Below are positions 52,236 through 60,778 of a stretch of 64,000 nucleotides of DNA, in pieces. Position 1 is the first letter of the stretch; every line of letters starts with the position of its first letter. The notes under the pieces are model-generated. The model ran no database searches. It was not told the origin of the DNA and worked only from the letters and a program-made list of their open reading frames with translations. The stretch comes from an uncultured Collinsella sp. (GTDB lineage: Bacteria; Actinomycetota; Coriobacteriia; Coriobacteriales; Coriobacteriaceae), in NCBI GenBank assembly GCA_934667065.1, contig CAKULD010000002.1, positions 1-64,000 of the forward strand, read 5' to 3'. The translations under genes and the position numbers were made by a program.

Positions 52236-53741
52236 TCATTTTGCCCAGGGGAAGGCGGACGCCGCGGCCATGTTCTTACGCACGAGCTCGTCGCGCACCT
52301 GGGCGAGGCCCTGCTCCATACCCACCACGTAGGTCTGCGGATACAGGAAACGCTTGTAGGCAGCATCCAGATGGTCGAGCGCCCAGGCGCAGCGGTCGCG
52401 CGCATCCTCGATGCTCTCGCGCGGCGCCACGGCACTGCCGTCGCGCACGATCGGTACCAGCAGCTCACGATACTCAAGCTCGGAGACATTAGTCACCAGA
52501 GCGGCGTCGTTCACGGCCACGAGCGTGTTCCCGCGTGCGGCGCCCTCCCCCGCCAGATGGTCCTCGTCATAGATCATGTCGCAGACCGGGCCGCCAAAGC
52601 CGTCGTAATAGCGACGCACGCGCTGCACGCCCGGAATCGTGCGCTTGTAGGGCTGCTCGGAGAGCTTAACCACCGGCGTCCAGGGGTCCTCCTCGCTCGC
52701 ACGGCGGGCCGAAAGCTTGTACACGCCGCCCAGCGCCGGCTGATCGTAGCAGGTCGCGAGCTTGGTGCCCACGCCAAAGCTGTCGATGGGCGCACCCTGG
52801 TCGAGCAGCGACTGAATCGTGTACTCGTCTAAATCGTTAGAGACCGAGATCCCCACATAGGGCAGGCCCTCGGCGTCAAAGCGGCCGCGAACATACTTGG
52901 AGAGCTTCGCCAAGTCGCCCGAGTCGATGCGAATAGCCGACAGGCGCTCGCCCTCCGCCTCCATCTCCTTGGCGACCGTAATGGCGTGCTCGCAGCCCTC
53001 TCGCACATCGTACGTGTCGATGAGCAGCGTGCAGTTCTTGGGGCTCGACTTGGCAAACGCACGGAAGGCCTCGAGCTCGGAATCGAAGCTCATCACCCAG
53101 CTGTGCGCATGCGTGCCAAAGACGGGAATGCCGTAGCGGCGCCCGGCAAGCACGTTGGACGTGGACGAGCAGCCCGCCACGTAGCTTGCGCGCGCAACGG
53201 CCAGGCCGCCATCGGGACCCTGGGCGCGGCGCAGGCCGAACTCGGCGACGGGGCGACCATCGGCCGCCAGCACCACGCGCGCCGTCTTGGTGGCGACGAG
53301 CGTCTGGAAGCCAACGATATTGAGCAGCGCGGTCTCGAGCAGCTGGCACTCCAGCGCCGGGCCGGTCACACGCACCATGGGCTCGCGCGGAAAGACGAGC
53401 TCGCCCTCGGGCACGGCATCGATGTTCACGTGCGCACGGAAGTTGCGCAGGTAGTCGAGGAACGCGGGCTTGAACATCGCGCCACCGGCCGGGGCCTCAA
53501 GCGACGCGAGGTAGTCGATGTCCTCGGGCGTAAAGCGCAGGTTCTCGACCAGCTCGGGCAGCTCGGCGGTACCGCACATGACGGCGTAGGCGCTGCCAAA
53601 GGGGTGGTCGCGGTAAAACGCCGTAAAACAACCCTGCTCATTGGCCTTGCCGCTCTCCCACAGGCCCTGGGCCATAGTGAGCTCGTACAGATCGGTGAGC
53701 ATTGCGATGTCGGTGGGATGCGAGATGTCGGTCAAAGCCAT
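52236..53741 (-). CDS. pncB: nicotinate phosphoribosyltransferase
   Basis: A 501-aa protein. MLTDLYELTMAQGLWESGKA at the N-terminus, AEFGLRRAQGPDGGLAVARA, FGTHAHSWVMSFDSELEAFR and IRIDSGDLAKLSKYVRGRFD are diagnostic. It makes NaMN from nicotinate in the NAD salvage (Preiss-Handler) pathway. SD GAAAGG 7 nt upstream. A 103-nt gap follows before proB, so the two may share a transcript. Confidence 0.94.
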   Translation of the reverse strand: MALTDISHPTDIAMLTDLYELTMAQGLWESGKANEQGCFTAFYRDHPFGSAYAVMCGTAELPELVENLRFTPEDIDYLASLEAPAGGAMFKPAFLDYLRNFRAHVNIDAVPEGELVFPREPMVRVTGPALECQLLETALLNIVGFQTLVATKTARVVLAADGRPVAEFGLRRAQGPDGGLAVARASYVAGCSSTSNVLAGRRYGIPVFGTHAHSWVMSFDSELEAFRAFAKSSPKNCTLLIDTYDVREGCEHAITVAKEMEAEGERLSAIRIDSGDLAKLSKYVRGRFDAEGLPYVGISVSNDLDEYTIQSLLDQGAPIDSFGVGTKLATCYDQPALGGVYKLSARRASEEDPWTPVVKLSEQPYKRTIPGVQRVRRYYDGFGGPVCDMIYDEDHLAGEGAARGNTLVAVNDAALVTNVSELEYRELLVPIVRDGSAVAPRESIEDARDRCAWALDHLDAAYKRFLYPQTYVVGMEQGLAQVRDELVRKNMAAASAFPWAK

Positions 53742-53823
53742 GGGGCGACCTTTCGGATGCGTTGTGCGGAGGTTGAGGGTTGGGCGAAGCGAGCGTGCGG
53801 GCGTGGCGCCCGGCGTGAATCGG

Positions 53824-54249
53824 CTAGCGCAGGCCCATGCTGGTCAAGATCGTGTAGCCCATAAAGACGACAAACGCGATCAGGGCGAGCACGATGATGA
53901 TCTTTTGAGCCGGAGCCATACCCGGAATCTCGTTCTCGCCCGTAGGCTCCTTGGAGGTGACCATGCGCTGAGCGAAGGTCATTTCGTCGCGGCTCGGCTT
54001 GGGCTCGGCAGGCTTGGGGCGAGCGGCTTTTTTGGGCTGAGGCTTAGGCGCGGCGGGCTTGAGCGCAGGCGCGGGCGCGGGCTTCGCAGCGGCCTCCTCG
54101 GCCTTCGCGCGCTCGGCACGCAGGGCAGCAAGCTCCTCACGCTCGCGGCGGGCCTCCTCTTGGGCCTCGCGACGGGCCTTCTCGGCGCGGAGCTCTTCCA
54201 ACTCGGCGCGCTCCTCGGCAGACAGTGGTTGGGACTCAAGCTCGGCCAT
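53824..54249 (-). CDS. hypothetical protein with coiled coil and C-terminal membrane helix, 141 aa
   Basis: Start ATG 54249 (MAELESQPLSAEERAELEEL). The longer frame runs through the tRNA-Ala gene and is not credible. Residues 10-60 are a charged heptad-like coiled coil (RREAQEEARREREELAALRA), 61-105 are A/P/K-rich, and 118-140 form one transmembrane helix (KIIIVLALIAFVVFMGYTIL). Probably a small tail-anchored protein with the coil in the cytoplasm. No family recognised. Confidence 0.7.
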   Translation of the reverse strand: MAELESQPLSAEERAELEELRAEKARREAQEEARREREELAALRAERAKAEEAAAKPAPAPALKPAAPKPQPKKAARPKPAEPKPSRDEMTFAQRMVTSKEPTGENEIPGMAPAQKIIIVLALIAFVVFMGYTILTSMGLR

Positions 54250-54267
54250 GGTACAGCCCTTTCTTTT

Positions 54268-54301
54268 TAAAAAAAGCCGCCGACACAATGTCAGCGGCTT
54301 A
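54268..54301 (-). terminator. terminator of tRNA-Ala
   Basis: On the minus strand AAGCCGCTGACA-TTG-TGTCGGCGGCTT (one mismatch) is followed by T7. Confidence 0.8.
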
Positions 54302-54314
54302 TCAAATCCAAGGG

Positions 54315-54387
54315 TGGAGACGAAGGGAGTCGAACCCTCGGCCTCTGCCATGCGACGGCAGCGCTCTCCCAACTGAGCTACGTCCCC
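54315..54387 (-). tRNA. tRNA-Ala (CGC)
   Basis: A 73-nt cloverleaf. The anticodon loop GTCGCAT gives CGC. The acceptor stem carries the G3-U70 wobble that defines tRNA-Ala. The CCA is not encoded (CCC follows the discriminator A). Confidence 0.93.
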
Positions 54388-54441
54388 AGGACAAGTTGAT
54401 ATTTTACCTACGGCTCGCCAACTGTCAACGCCCAATACCCA

Positions 54442-54543
54442 GTCTTTTTGGGACGGGGCTGTTTTAGCTACCCCGACAGACAACGCGAACGGTTTGGCCG
54501 AACAGCGGCAGGGGTAGCTAAAACAGCCCCGTCCCAAAAAGAC
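54442..54543. repeat. perfect 33-bp inverted repeat
   Basis: 54442-54474 (GTCTTTTTGGGACGGGGCTG...) is fully complementary to 54511-54543, with a 36-nt loop. Intergenic between tRNA-Ala and the radical SAM gene. No core motif shared with the other palindromes. Confidence 0.9.
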
Positions 54544-54566
54544 TACTCAAAGAGTCTCGTCCCAGA

Positions 54567-55511
54567 TTAGCTGGTTTGAGCACTAGTAAGAACACCGGTG
54601 GTATCGAACGCCGGGGTAAAGCTCTCGTCCACGGCGCCGCCTTCTTGCCAGAACATCGTCGTAAAGCCCAGGTCGTCGGCATGATCCAAGACCTGCTCGT
54701 ACTCCTCGTGTGTCACGGCGCGCGCCAGGTCGCCGCCCTGCTCGCGCATGAGCGCATTGGGCGTGTACTGGTTCATGACCGAGATCGGCACGTCGCCAAC
54801 CGTCTGCCACACCAGGTCCAGCACGCGACACGAATCGTCCACATGCCCCGGCAGCACCAGGTGGCGCACGATGATACCGCGCTTCATGAGCCCGTCGTCG
54901 TCCACCAGCTCTCCCCCGCGGCGCTCAATCTCGCGTGCCATCTGCGCCAAGCCCGACACGGCGACACGCGGGTAGTCCTTAATATGAGAGAGCGACCGTG
55001 CAAGCGCTGCATCGGCATACTTAAAGTCGGTAAGCCACACGTCGACCAGATCGCCCAGGGCCGCAACGGCACTCGCGCGCTCGTAACCACTCGTGTTGTA
55101 GACGATCGGGATGACCAGCCCGCGCGCCCGTGCCGCGGCAATCGCAGCCGGCAGCAGGTGCGCGTAGTGCGTCGCCGTCACCAAGTTAATGTTGTTCGCA
55201 CCCTGGTCCTGCAGTTCCAGCATAATCTCCACCAGGCGCTCAGGCGAAATCTCAAGGCCAAAATTGCCGGTCGAGATCTCGTGGTTCTGGCAGTAGATAC
55301 ATTTGAGCGAGCAGCCGCTAAAGAAGATCGTGCCCGAACCGGCCTCGCCCGAGATAGGCGGCTCCTCCCACATATGAAGCGCCGCGCGGGCCACCCTGAG
55401 CGTGTCGTTAGCACCGCATACGCCGCGCGCGCCCTCATCGCGCGCCGCGCCGCAACGGCGCGGACACAAATGACAGGCGGGCGAAAAAAATTCGGTCAAC
55501 GACGTCGACAT
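54567..55511 (-). CDS. radical SAM protein, PflA-like
   Basis: ATG 55511 (MSTSLTEFFSPACHLCPRRC), 314 aa, with TTGGAG 9 nt upstream. An in-frame TTG five codons earlier overlaps that SD. The 4Fe-4S motif is FSGCSLKCIYCQNHE (CX3CX2C), and an extra N-terminal cysteine set (CHLCPRRCGAARDEGARGVC) may hold an auxiliary cluster. Similar to stand-alone pyruvate formate-lyase-activating-like proteins of unknown client. No glycyl radical enzyme is adjacent. Confidence 0.8.
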   Translation of the reverse strand: MSTSLTEFFSPACHLCPRRCGAARDEGARGVCGANDTLRVARAALHMWEEPPISGEAGSGTIFFSGCSLKCIYCQNHEISTGNFGLEISPERLVEIMLELQDQGANNINLVTATHYAHLLPAAIAAARARGLVIPIVYNTSGYERASAVAALGDLVDVWLTDFKYADAALARSLSHIKDYPRVAVSGLAQMAREIERRGGELVDDDGLMKRGIIVRHLVLPGHVDDSCRVLDLVWQTVGDVPISVMNQYTPNALMREQGGDLARAVTHEEYEQVLDHADDLGFTTMFWQEGGAVDESFTPAFDTTGVLTSAQTS

Positions 55512-56039
55512 GAAACCATGCTCCAAAACAACGATTCAGCAGCTCAAACGTAAGGACCCGGACCGCACAGACGGCCCCAAGCCTAAGGCGCCGTAATCGT
55601 CCGACACGATTTTTGTAATGTCAAGACTGGAATCGACAAAGTGCCGCTTTATGATGTAGGTATTCCGCCCCCCGCGGAGCAACTGGGTGAACCGTCGCGT
55701 TTATTTAGGGAGCCCACACAGTCGTACTTAGTACAGGTATCCTTCGTTGTTAAGGACGCTGGAACGGTCGATGAGGGCACCCACCTGTTTTAGGTGGGTT
55801 CATTTTCGTAACGTGGGGGGTGGTTTTCTTTTGCCGAAAATCATTACCACATCTCAATTACGTTCCGCCAGCATTCCGCAGGCAACATCCTGCCGACGGT
55901 GCAATATCTGGTAAGCGCGTGATTATCGACACGCGCAATTCCATACACCCCCTTTGGTCGAGTATCATGGTTCGGCTATGCCCTTTGTGCATGGCACCCT
56001 TTTTGACCTTTTCCTTCGACGCTTGGCGGTTTTCGATAC
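55512..56039. other. intergenic region with a structured RNA candidate
   Basis: No gene seen. The notable part is 55641-55805 (separate entry). 55806-56039 has only short open frames without SD. The next gene starts at 56040 without a visible SD. Confidence 0.45.
55641..55805 (+). ncRNA. structured RNA candidate, possibly 6S RNA
   Basis: About 165 nt. GTGCC (55641-55645) can close with GGCAC (55776-55780). Inside are GTAC-TTA-GTAC, TCCTT-CGTTGTT-AAGGA and a CTGGG/CCCAC pairing. The 3' end CCACCT-GTTT-TAGGTGG then TTCATTTT is terminator-like. Size and the GGGCACCCACCT ending recall 6S RNAs of Gram-positive bacteria, from memory. No covariance test was possible, so the family is tentative. Confidence 0.35.
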
Positions 56040-57239
56040 ATGGCTTCATCCACGAGCTTCATACCGTACCTATGCGTGGCAGCGGCGGCCTTTATCACGA
56101 CCTTCCTCACGGTACCCCTGGTCAAGCGCTTGGCAATTAAGCTCGACGCTGTCGACTACCCCTCTAAGCGCCGCATCAACACCAAGCCCATCCCGCGCCT
56201 AGGCGGCACGGCGGTCTTTTTGGGCCTGGTCGTTGCGTGCATTGTGCAAATCATGGGCACCTGGTACCTGGGCTGGCCGCCCGTCTTGGTGCCGCACCCG
56301 CGCCTGCACATCAGCTATCCCATGCTGGCACTCTCCTTTACCGTGATTTACGCGACCGGCGCCATCGACGACATCTTCCAGCTCAAGCCCAAGCAAAAGC
56401 TTGCTGGCCAAGTACTCGCCGCGCTCATCGCCTGCATTGGCGGCCTGCGCATCGGCGTCATCGTCAACCCGTTTGCCCCCGGCGAGATCATGCTCGGTTG
56501 GCTCGCCTACCCCATCACCGTGGTCTACTTGGTGGCGTTCACCAACATCATCAACCTCATCGACGGCCTCGACGGCCTGGCCACGGGCATCTGCGGCATC
56601 GCATCGTTCACCATGTTTTCGATGGCCGTGCTTTCGGGCCGCATCGACGCTGCCGCGCTCTCCATCGCGCTCTTCGGCGCATGCTTGGCCTTTTTGCACT
56701 ATAACTTCAACCCCGCGAGCATCTTCTTGGGCGATTCGGGGTCGCTGCTGTTGGGCTTTGCGCTTGGTTCCATCTCGCTGCTCAACGTGAGCCGCACCGC
56801 CGCGCTCACCTCGCTCATCATCCCGCTCATCGTGGCCGGCGTGCCCATCATCGACACGTTCAGCGCCATCGTGCGCCGCAAACGCGCCCACATTAGCATC
56901 GGCCAGGCCGACAAGGGTCACATCCACCACCGTCTGATCCAAGAGGGCTACAACCAAAGGCAGGCTGTACTGCTTATCTATGCCTGGTGCATCATGCTTT
57001 CGGCCGGCGCCGCTGCTATCAACCAGGTCGAGGTTCCCATGCGCGTGCTCATCTTTACCGTGCTCGCCATTGGCTCGGCGGCCTTCGCCAAGCATCTGCA
57101 CCTGTTTGAGCCTGTGCTGCGCCACCACTACAACAAGCGCACGCACGAGGACGAGCTGGTGACCCCCGACGACCCCGCCTTTAAGCAGGAGGAGCAGGCA
57201 GCCGAGGAACGCAAGGAGGAGCGCCACCACAGGCGCTAG
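56040..57239 (+). CDS. undecaprenyl-phosphate N-acetylhexosamine-1-phosphate transferase (TagO/WecA/MraY family)
   Basis: A 399-aa polytopic membrane protein with about ten helices. Family motifs: PSKRRINTKPIPRLGGTAVF, GAIDDIFQLKPKQKLAGQ (DD), NLIDGLDGLATG, FLGDSGSLLLGF and DKGHIHHRL. It starts a lipid-linked glycan on the inner membrane face, the entry step for wall teichoic acid- or O-antigen-like polymers. It could feed the GT locus at 11,996-21,338, which has no such enzyme. No SD before the ATG. Confidence 0.9.
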   Translation: MASSTSFIPYLCVAAAAFITTFLTVPLVKRLAIKLDAVDYPSKRRINTKPIPRLGGTAVFLGLVVACIVQIMGTWYLGWPPVLVPHPRLHISYPMLALSFTVIYATGAIDDIFQLKPKQKLAGQVLAALIACIGGLRIGVIVNPFAPGEIMLGWLAYPITVVYLVAFTNIINLIDGLDGLATGICGIASFTMFSMAVLSGRIDAAALSIALFGACLAFLHYNFNPASIFLGDSGSLLLGFALGSISLLNVSRTAALTSLIIPLIVAGVPIIDTFSAIVRRKRAHISIGQADKGHIHHRLIQEGYNQRQAVLLIYAWCIMLSAGAAAINQVEVPMRVLIFTVLAIGSAAFAKHLHLFEPVLRHHYNKRTHEDELVTPDDPAFKQEEQAAEERKEERHHRR

Positions 57240-57388
57240 GGTTTGCTGCCGAGGATGTGGCCCGTTAACGCTTGCCGCTCGCAACTGCCACATGGCCCTC
57301 GCCTTACCAACCCCTCGCCCACTTACGCCCCACCCCTTTCAATAAACGCGCTATCATCTTGACCAATTCGCATACGTTAGGAGCAATC

Positions 57389-58438
57389 ATGCCAAACGAG
57401 AACAGCTACGAAGTCGCGCTGCAGAAGAGCAACGCCATTCGCGAGGGCTTGGCCAAGACGCCCGAGAAGTTCACCATGCTCACCGGCGACCGCCCGACCG
57501 GCCGCCTGCACCTGGGCCACTACTTTGGCACCCTCAAGGGCCGTGTGGAGCTGCAGAACATGGGCGCGAAGACCAACGTGCTCATCGCCGACTACCAGGT
57601 CATCACCGACCGCGATACCACCGAGCACATCCAGGACAACGTGTACAACATGGTCATGGACTACCTTGCCTGCGGCATCGACCCCGACAAGACCATGATC
57701 TACGCGCACTCCGCCGTGCCAGCCGCCAACCAGCTCATGCTGCCGTTCCTGTCGCTGGTGTCCGAGGCCGAGCTGGCGCGCAACCCCACGGTCAAGGCCG
57801 AGATGGAGGCCTCAGGCCACGAGCTCACCGGCCTTCTGCTCACCTACCCGGTGCATCAGGCCTGCGACATCCTGTTCTGCAAGGGCAACGTGGTGCCCGT
57901 CGGTCGCGACCAGCTGCCGCACATCGAGCTCACCCGCACCATCGCCCGCCGCTTTAACAACCGTTACGGCAAGGTGTTCCCCGAGGTCGACGCGCTGCTG
58001 TCCGAGACCCCGCTGCTGCCCGGCCTGGACGGTCGCAAGATGAGCAAGAGCTACGGCAACGCCATCAACATTTCGATGACCGCCGAGGAGACGGCCAAGC
58101 GCATCAAGAAGAGCCAGACCGACTCCGAGCGCATGATCACGTTTGATCCCGAGAATCGCCCCGGCGTGTCCGGCCTGCTTTCGACGGCCGCCATTTGCAC
58201 CGGCCGCTCCGAGGTCGAGATTGCCGAGGAGATCGGCATGGGCGGCTCCGGCCAGCTCAAGAAGTACGTGACCGAGGCCGTCAACGAGTATTTTGCGCCC
58301 ATCCGCGAGCGTCGACAGCGCTACGAGAACGACCTGGACTACGTGAAGGACGTGCTGCACGAGGGCAATCGCCGCGCCAACGAGATCGCCGAGCAGACCC
58401 TGGCCGAGGTTCAGGACGCCATGGGCATGGTGTACTAG
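57389..58438 (+). CDS. trpS: tryptophanyl-tRNA synthetase
   Basis: ATG 57389 (MPNENSYEVALQKSNAIREG), 349 aa, with AGGAG 7 nt upstream. The upstream frame is not needed. TGDRPTGRLHLGHYFGTLKG holds the HIGH-type HLGH, LPHIELTR is present, and GRKMSKSYGN is the KMSKS loop. A class I aaRS. Followed by a perfect 18-bp palindrome. No T-box or trp leader was recognised upstream. Confidence 0.96.
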   Translation: MPNENSYEVALQKSNAIREGLAKTPEKFTMLTGDRPTGRLHLGHYFGTLKGRVELQNMGAKTNVLIADYQVITDRDTTEHIQDNVYNMVMDYLACGIDPDKTMIYAHSAVPAANQLMLPFLSLVSEAELARNPTVKAEMEASGHELTGLLLTYPVHQACDILFCKGNVVPVGRDQLPHIELTRTIARRFNNRYGKVFPEVDALLSETPLLPGLDGRKMSKSYGNAINISMTAEETAKRIKKSQTDSERMITFDPENRPGVSGLLSTAAICTGRSEVEIAEEIGMGGSGQLKKYVTEAVNEYFAPIRERRQRYENDLDYVKDVLHEGNRRANEIAEQTLAEVQDAMGMVY

Positions 58439-58491
58439 GCAAAGCGCCTTCGCACAACATAGACGGTGAGGTTGAATCCTCCCCCGAAACA

Positions 58492-58533
58492 GGAGCAGGC
58501 CCGCTGGCAGTTAGTTGCCAGCGGGCCTGCTCC
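58492..58533. repeat. perfect 18-bp palindrome downstream of trpS
   Basis: GGAGCAGGCCCGCTGGCA (58492-58509) and its exact complement (58516-58533) with loop GTTAGT and no T-tract. GCAGGC/GCCTGC parts recur at 58592-58616. Confidence 0.8.
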
Positions 58534-58718
58534 CGAAGTACACCGTTGAATCGCACAGAGGGGAGGAATGCGAATCAAACTCAACAGGGCAGGCTTTTTC
58601 ATCGCCTATGGCCTGCTCCGTTGCTGAAAACAATATAGTTCACCGTGGTTTACTTTTGGCTAAGAAAGTGCGCCGCCACATTGTCTCCATAAGTTAACCC
58701 CGGCAAACCTACCACATC

Positions 58719-58760
58719 AAAAACCACCACAAAGGGGACAGGCACCTTTGTGGTGGTTTT
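58719..58760. repeat. ACCACCACAAAG palindrome 3
   Basis: Same orientation and loop (GGGACAGGCAC) as copy 1, between trpS and the convergent MGMT-like gene. Confidence 0.85.
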
Positions 58761-58773
58761 GACGATCCGGCCG

Positions 58774-59094
58774 CTAGAGCCCCGCCGGCCAGCGACAGGC
58801 AGCAAGGTCGACGTGCATGGGGTCGGTAAACGTCACGCCCTCCCCCAGCAGAAGCTCACGCTGAGCATCGGGGCCGCCAAACGCAAAGCCCTCGCAAATA
58901 CGACCATCGGCAAACACCACGCGATGGCAGGGAATCTGACCAGGACGCGGGTTGCTGTGCAGCGCATAGCCCACGTAGCGCGCGCTGCGCGGACGGCCGG
59001 CGAGCAGCGCCACCTGACCGTAGGTGGCAACCATCCCCTCGGGGATCTGCTCGACCACCTCGTATACCTGCTCAAAAAAGCCCTCAGACGCCAT
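58774..59094 (-). CDS. MGMT-like DNA alkyltransferase protein, 106 aa
   Basis: Start ATG 59094 (MASEGFFEQVYEVVEQIPEG) with GAAAGGAG just upstream. It corresponds to the C-terminal DNA-binding domain of O6-methylguanine methyltransferases: VATYGQVALLAGRPRSARYV and the active-site IPCHRVV. The Cys is kept, so it is not a Trp-type alkyltransferase-like protein. The N-terminal domain is missing, as in the short MGMT-family proteins. Single gene. Confidence 0.85.
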   Translation of the reverse strand: MASEGFFEQVYEVVEQIPEGMVATYGQVALLAGRPRSARYVGYALHSNPRPGQIPCHRVVFADGRICEGFAFGGPDAQRELLLGEGVTFTDPMHVDLAACRWPAGL

Positions 59095-59123
59095 TTCGCG
59101 CTCCTTTCCTCGCGGAAAAGCAT

Positions 59124-59163
59124 AAACCACCACAAAGGTGCCTGCCCCCTTTGTGGTGGTTTT
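59124..59163. repeat. ACCACCACAAAG palindrome 4
   Basis: Inverted orientation (loop GTGCCTGCCCC). It lies between the degV 3' end and the start of the MGMT-like gene, so it can terminate degV. Confidence 0.85.
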
Positions 59164-59173
59164 ACCAGGCGAG

Positions 59174-60028
59174 CTAGTTGGCGGGCTGGAAGAAGGCTAC
59201 GGCTACGGCGCCGGGGCCCACGTGGGTGCCGATGGTGGCGCCGATGGTGTGGACGGGCAGCTCGCCCTCGGTGTGACCGGCCCACAGCGCCGCGCTGTCC
59301 TCGATATATTTCTTGAGCACGGCGTCCGAAAGACCCGTGTAGCCGAGCGCCAGCGGCATGGAGAAGTCGACGCCGCCCGCCTTCTCGACCTTCTGGTTGA
59401 GCAAGTTGCGGCCGTTCTTGGAACCGCGCGCCTTACCCAGCTGCACGATGAGGCCATCCTCGGCGGCCACAACCGGCTTCACGTTGAGGAGCGTGCCCAC
59501 AGCGCCCGCCGCTGCAGACAGGCGGCCACCACGCACCAGGTACTCCAGCGTCTCGAGCAGGCCTATGACGACGACGCGGTCACGAACGGCCTCGACGGCT
59601 GCCGCGATCTGTGCAGCGCTCTGGCCCTCGTCCACCAGGCGCAGCGCATGCTCGACCAGCACGCGCTCGCCCAGCGTCACATTGTTGCTGTCCACGACGA
59701 ACACGTCGCCACCCGGCATCTCGGCAAGGGCCGTGCGCGCGCTCTGGTTGGTGCCCGAAAGCTTGGCGCCCACGGTAATAATCACCGCCTCATCGCCGGC
59801 CTCGCGCGCCTCGGCAATCGCCTGCGAAAAGGCGTACGGGTTGACCTGACCGGTCTTAGGCAGCTCGTCGCGCTCGACGAGCATCTCGTAAAAGCGCTGG
59901 TGATCGATGTCGACGCCATCCATGTACACGTCGGTGCCAAAGCTGACGGACAGCGGCAGGACATGCAAAGCAGGGTGCTCCGCCGGCGACATATCGCTCG
60001 CGGAATCGGTAATAATGCGGACGGACAT
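59174..60028 (-). CDS. DegV family fatty-acid-binding protein
   Basis: Start ATG 60028 (MSVRIITDSASDMSPAEHPA), 284 aa, with AAAGGA 7 nt upstream. Typical DegV features: ITDSASD, LPLSVSFG, KTGQVNPYAF, TVGAKLSGTNQSA, VDSNNVTLGE, YLVRGGRLSAAAG. DegV (FakB-like) proteins bind fatty acids, in some species presenting them to FakA kinase. No FakA gene is nearby. It lies 134 nt downstream of the marR-type gene on the same strand. Confidence 0.9.
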   Translation of the reverse strand: MSVRIITDSASDMSPAEHPALHVLPLSVSFGTDVYMDGVDIDHQRFYEMLVERDELPKTGQVNPYAFSQAIAEAREAGDEAVIITVGAKLSGTNQSARTALAEMPGGDVFVVDSNNVTLGERVLVEHALRLVDEGQSAAQIAAAVEAVRDRVVVIGLLETLEYLVRGGRLSAAAGAVGTLLNVKPVVAAEDGLIVQLGKARGSKNGRNLLNQKVEKAGGVDFSMPLALGYTGLSDAVLKKYIEDSAALWAGHTEGELPVHTIGATIGTHVGPGAVAVAFFQPAN

Positions 60029-60162
60029 AGCGAATCCTTTCTTGCGCCGACCAGCCTCGGGCCATGCGGCGCTGATTTTTCGACAAAAGAGCCCCAGCAC
60101 GGCACGCATGCTCAAAAAAGGGACTGTGCAGTTGTTAGTTGAATTGGTTGAGCCTAGCTGCC

Positions 60163-60612
60163 CTAGATCTCACGCAGGGTATTGAGAATCGTGCGCAGCG
60201 ACGCATACATCTGCTCACGCTGCTCCACGCCCATGGCTTTACCGGTGGTGTCGAGCACCTCGCGAATGATGCGATCGGCCTCGCTCATGCTCTCGCCGCC
60301 GAGGGCGGTCAAGCGCACCGGGGCACGGTACTTGACGGCGGCATCGCCCGAGTCGTCGACCTCGACGTAGCCACCCTCCTCCAGGTGAGCCAGCGTACGC
60401 GAAACGGCGGCACGGGTCACGCCTGCCATGCGAGCGAGGTCGGCACCAGTCAGGCCGTCCTTGCTGCGCTCAAGATAGTACAGGCACATAACGTCGGAGC
60501 CCTTGAGGCCCAGCCTTGCGCCCTCGGATGTCTTAATGCGCTGGATCTCCTTATAGAGCCCGCTGATCAGTCCGACAAAGTCCTCAAAACGTGTCTCGTC
60601 GTTCTGCTGCAT
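60163..60612 (-). CDS. MarR family transcriptional regulator
   Basis: A 149-aa protein. Winged helix: LYYLERSKDGLTGADLARMA, TRAAVSRTLAHLEEGGYVEV, and a wing region AVKYRAPVRLTALG. The N- and C-terminal helices for dimerisation are present. Located directly upstream of degV in the same direction, so it may regulate lipid uptake or synthesis, a guess from context and from FapR/FabT-like MarR regulators. Confidence 0.85.
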   Translation of the reverse strand: MQQNDETRFEDFVGLISGLYKEIQRIKTSEGARLGLKGSDVMCLYYLERSKDGLTGADLARMAGVTRAAVSRTLAHLEEGGYVEVDDSGDAAVKYRAPVRLTALGGESMSEADRIIREVLDTTGKAMGVEQREQMYASLRTILNTLREI

Positions 60613-60715
60613 GGGAGACGACCGCCTTTCGCTTGCATGATGCTAACGGGTAAACATCTTAGCCGCACAAGGCAACACCCATACCCAAATATCCCATTTG
60701 TTAACCCATCAACAT

Positions 60716-60750
60716 AAAAACCACCACAAAGGCACCTTTGTGGTGGTTTT
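60716..60750. repeat. ACCACCACAAAG palindrome 5 (short loop)
   Basis: AAAAACCACCACAAAGG-CA-CCTTTGTGGTGGTTTT: the loop is deleted compared with the others. Confidence 0.85.
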
Positions 60751-60778
60751 GACCATCGAGTTTGATCCGCTGACTTCG

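Noticed and set aside
53824..54537. Long version (237 codons) of the coiled-coil protein
   Set aside because: It would translate through tRNA-Ala and its terminator. A start with an SD exists at 54249.
55641..55805. T-box riboswitch (GGGTGAACCGTCGCG resembles the T-box core)
   Set aside because: The core UGGNACCGCG is not met, it lies far from the terminator, and no aaRS or amino-acid gene follows.
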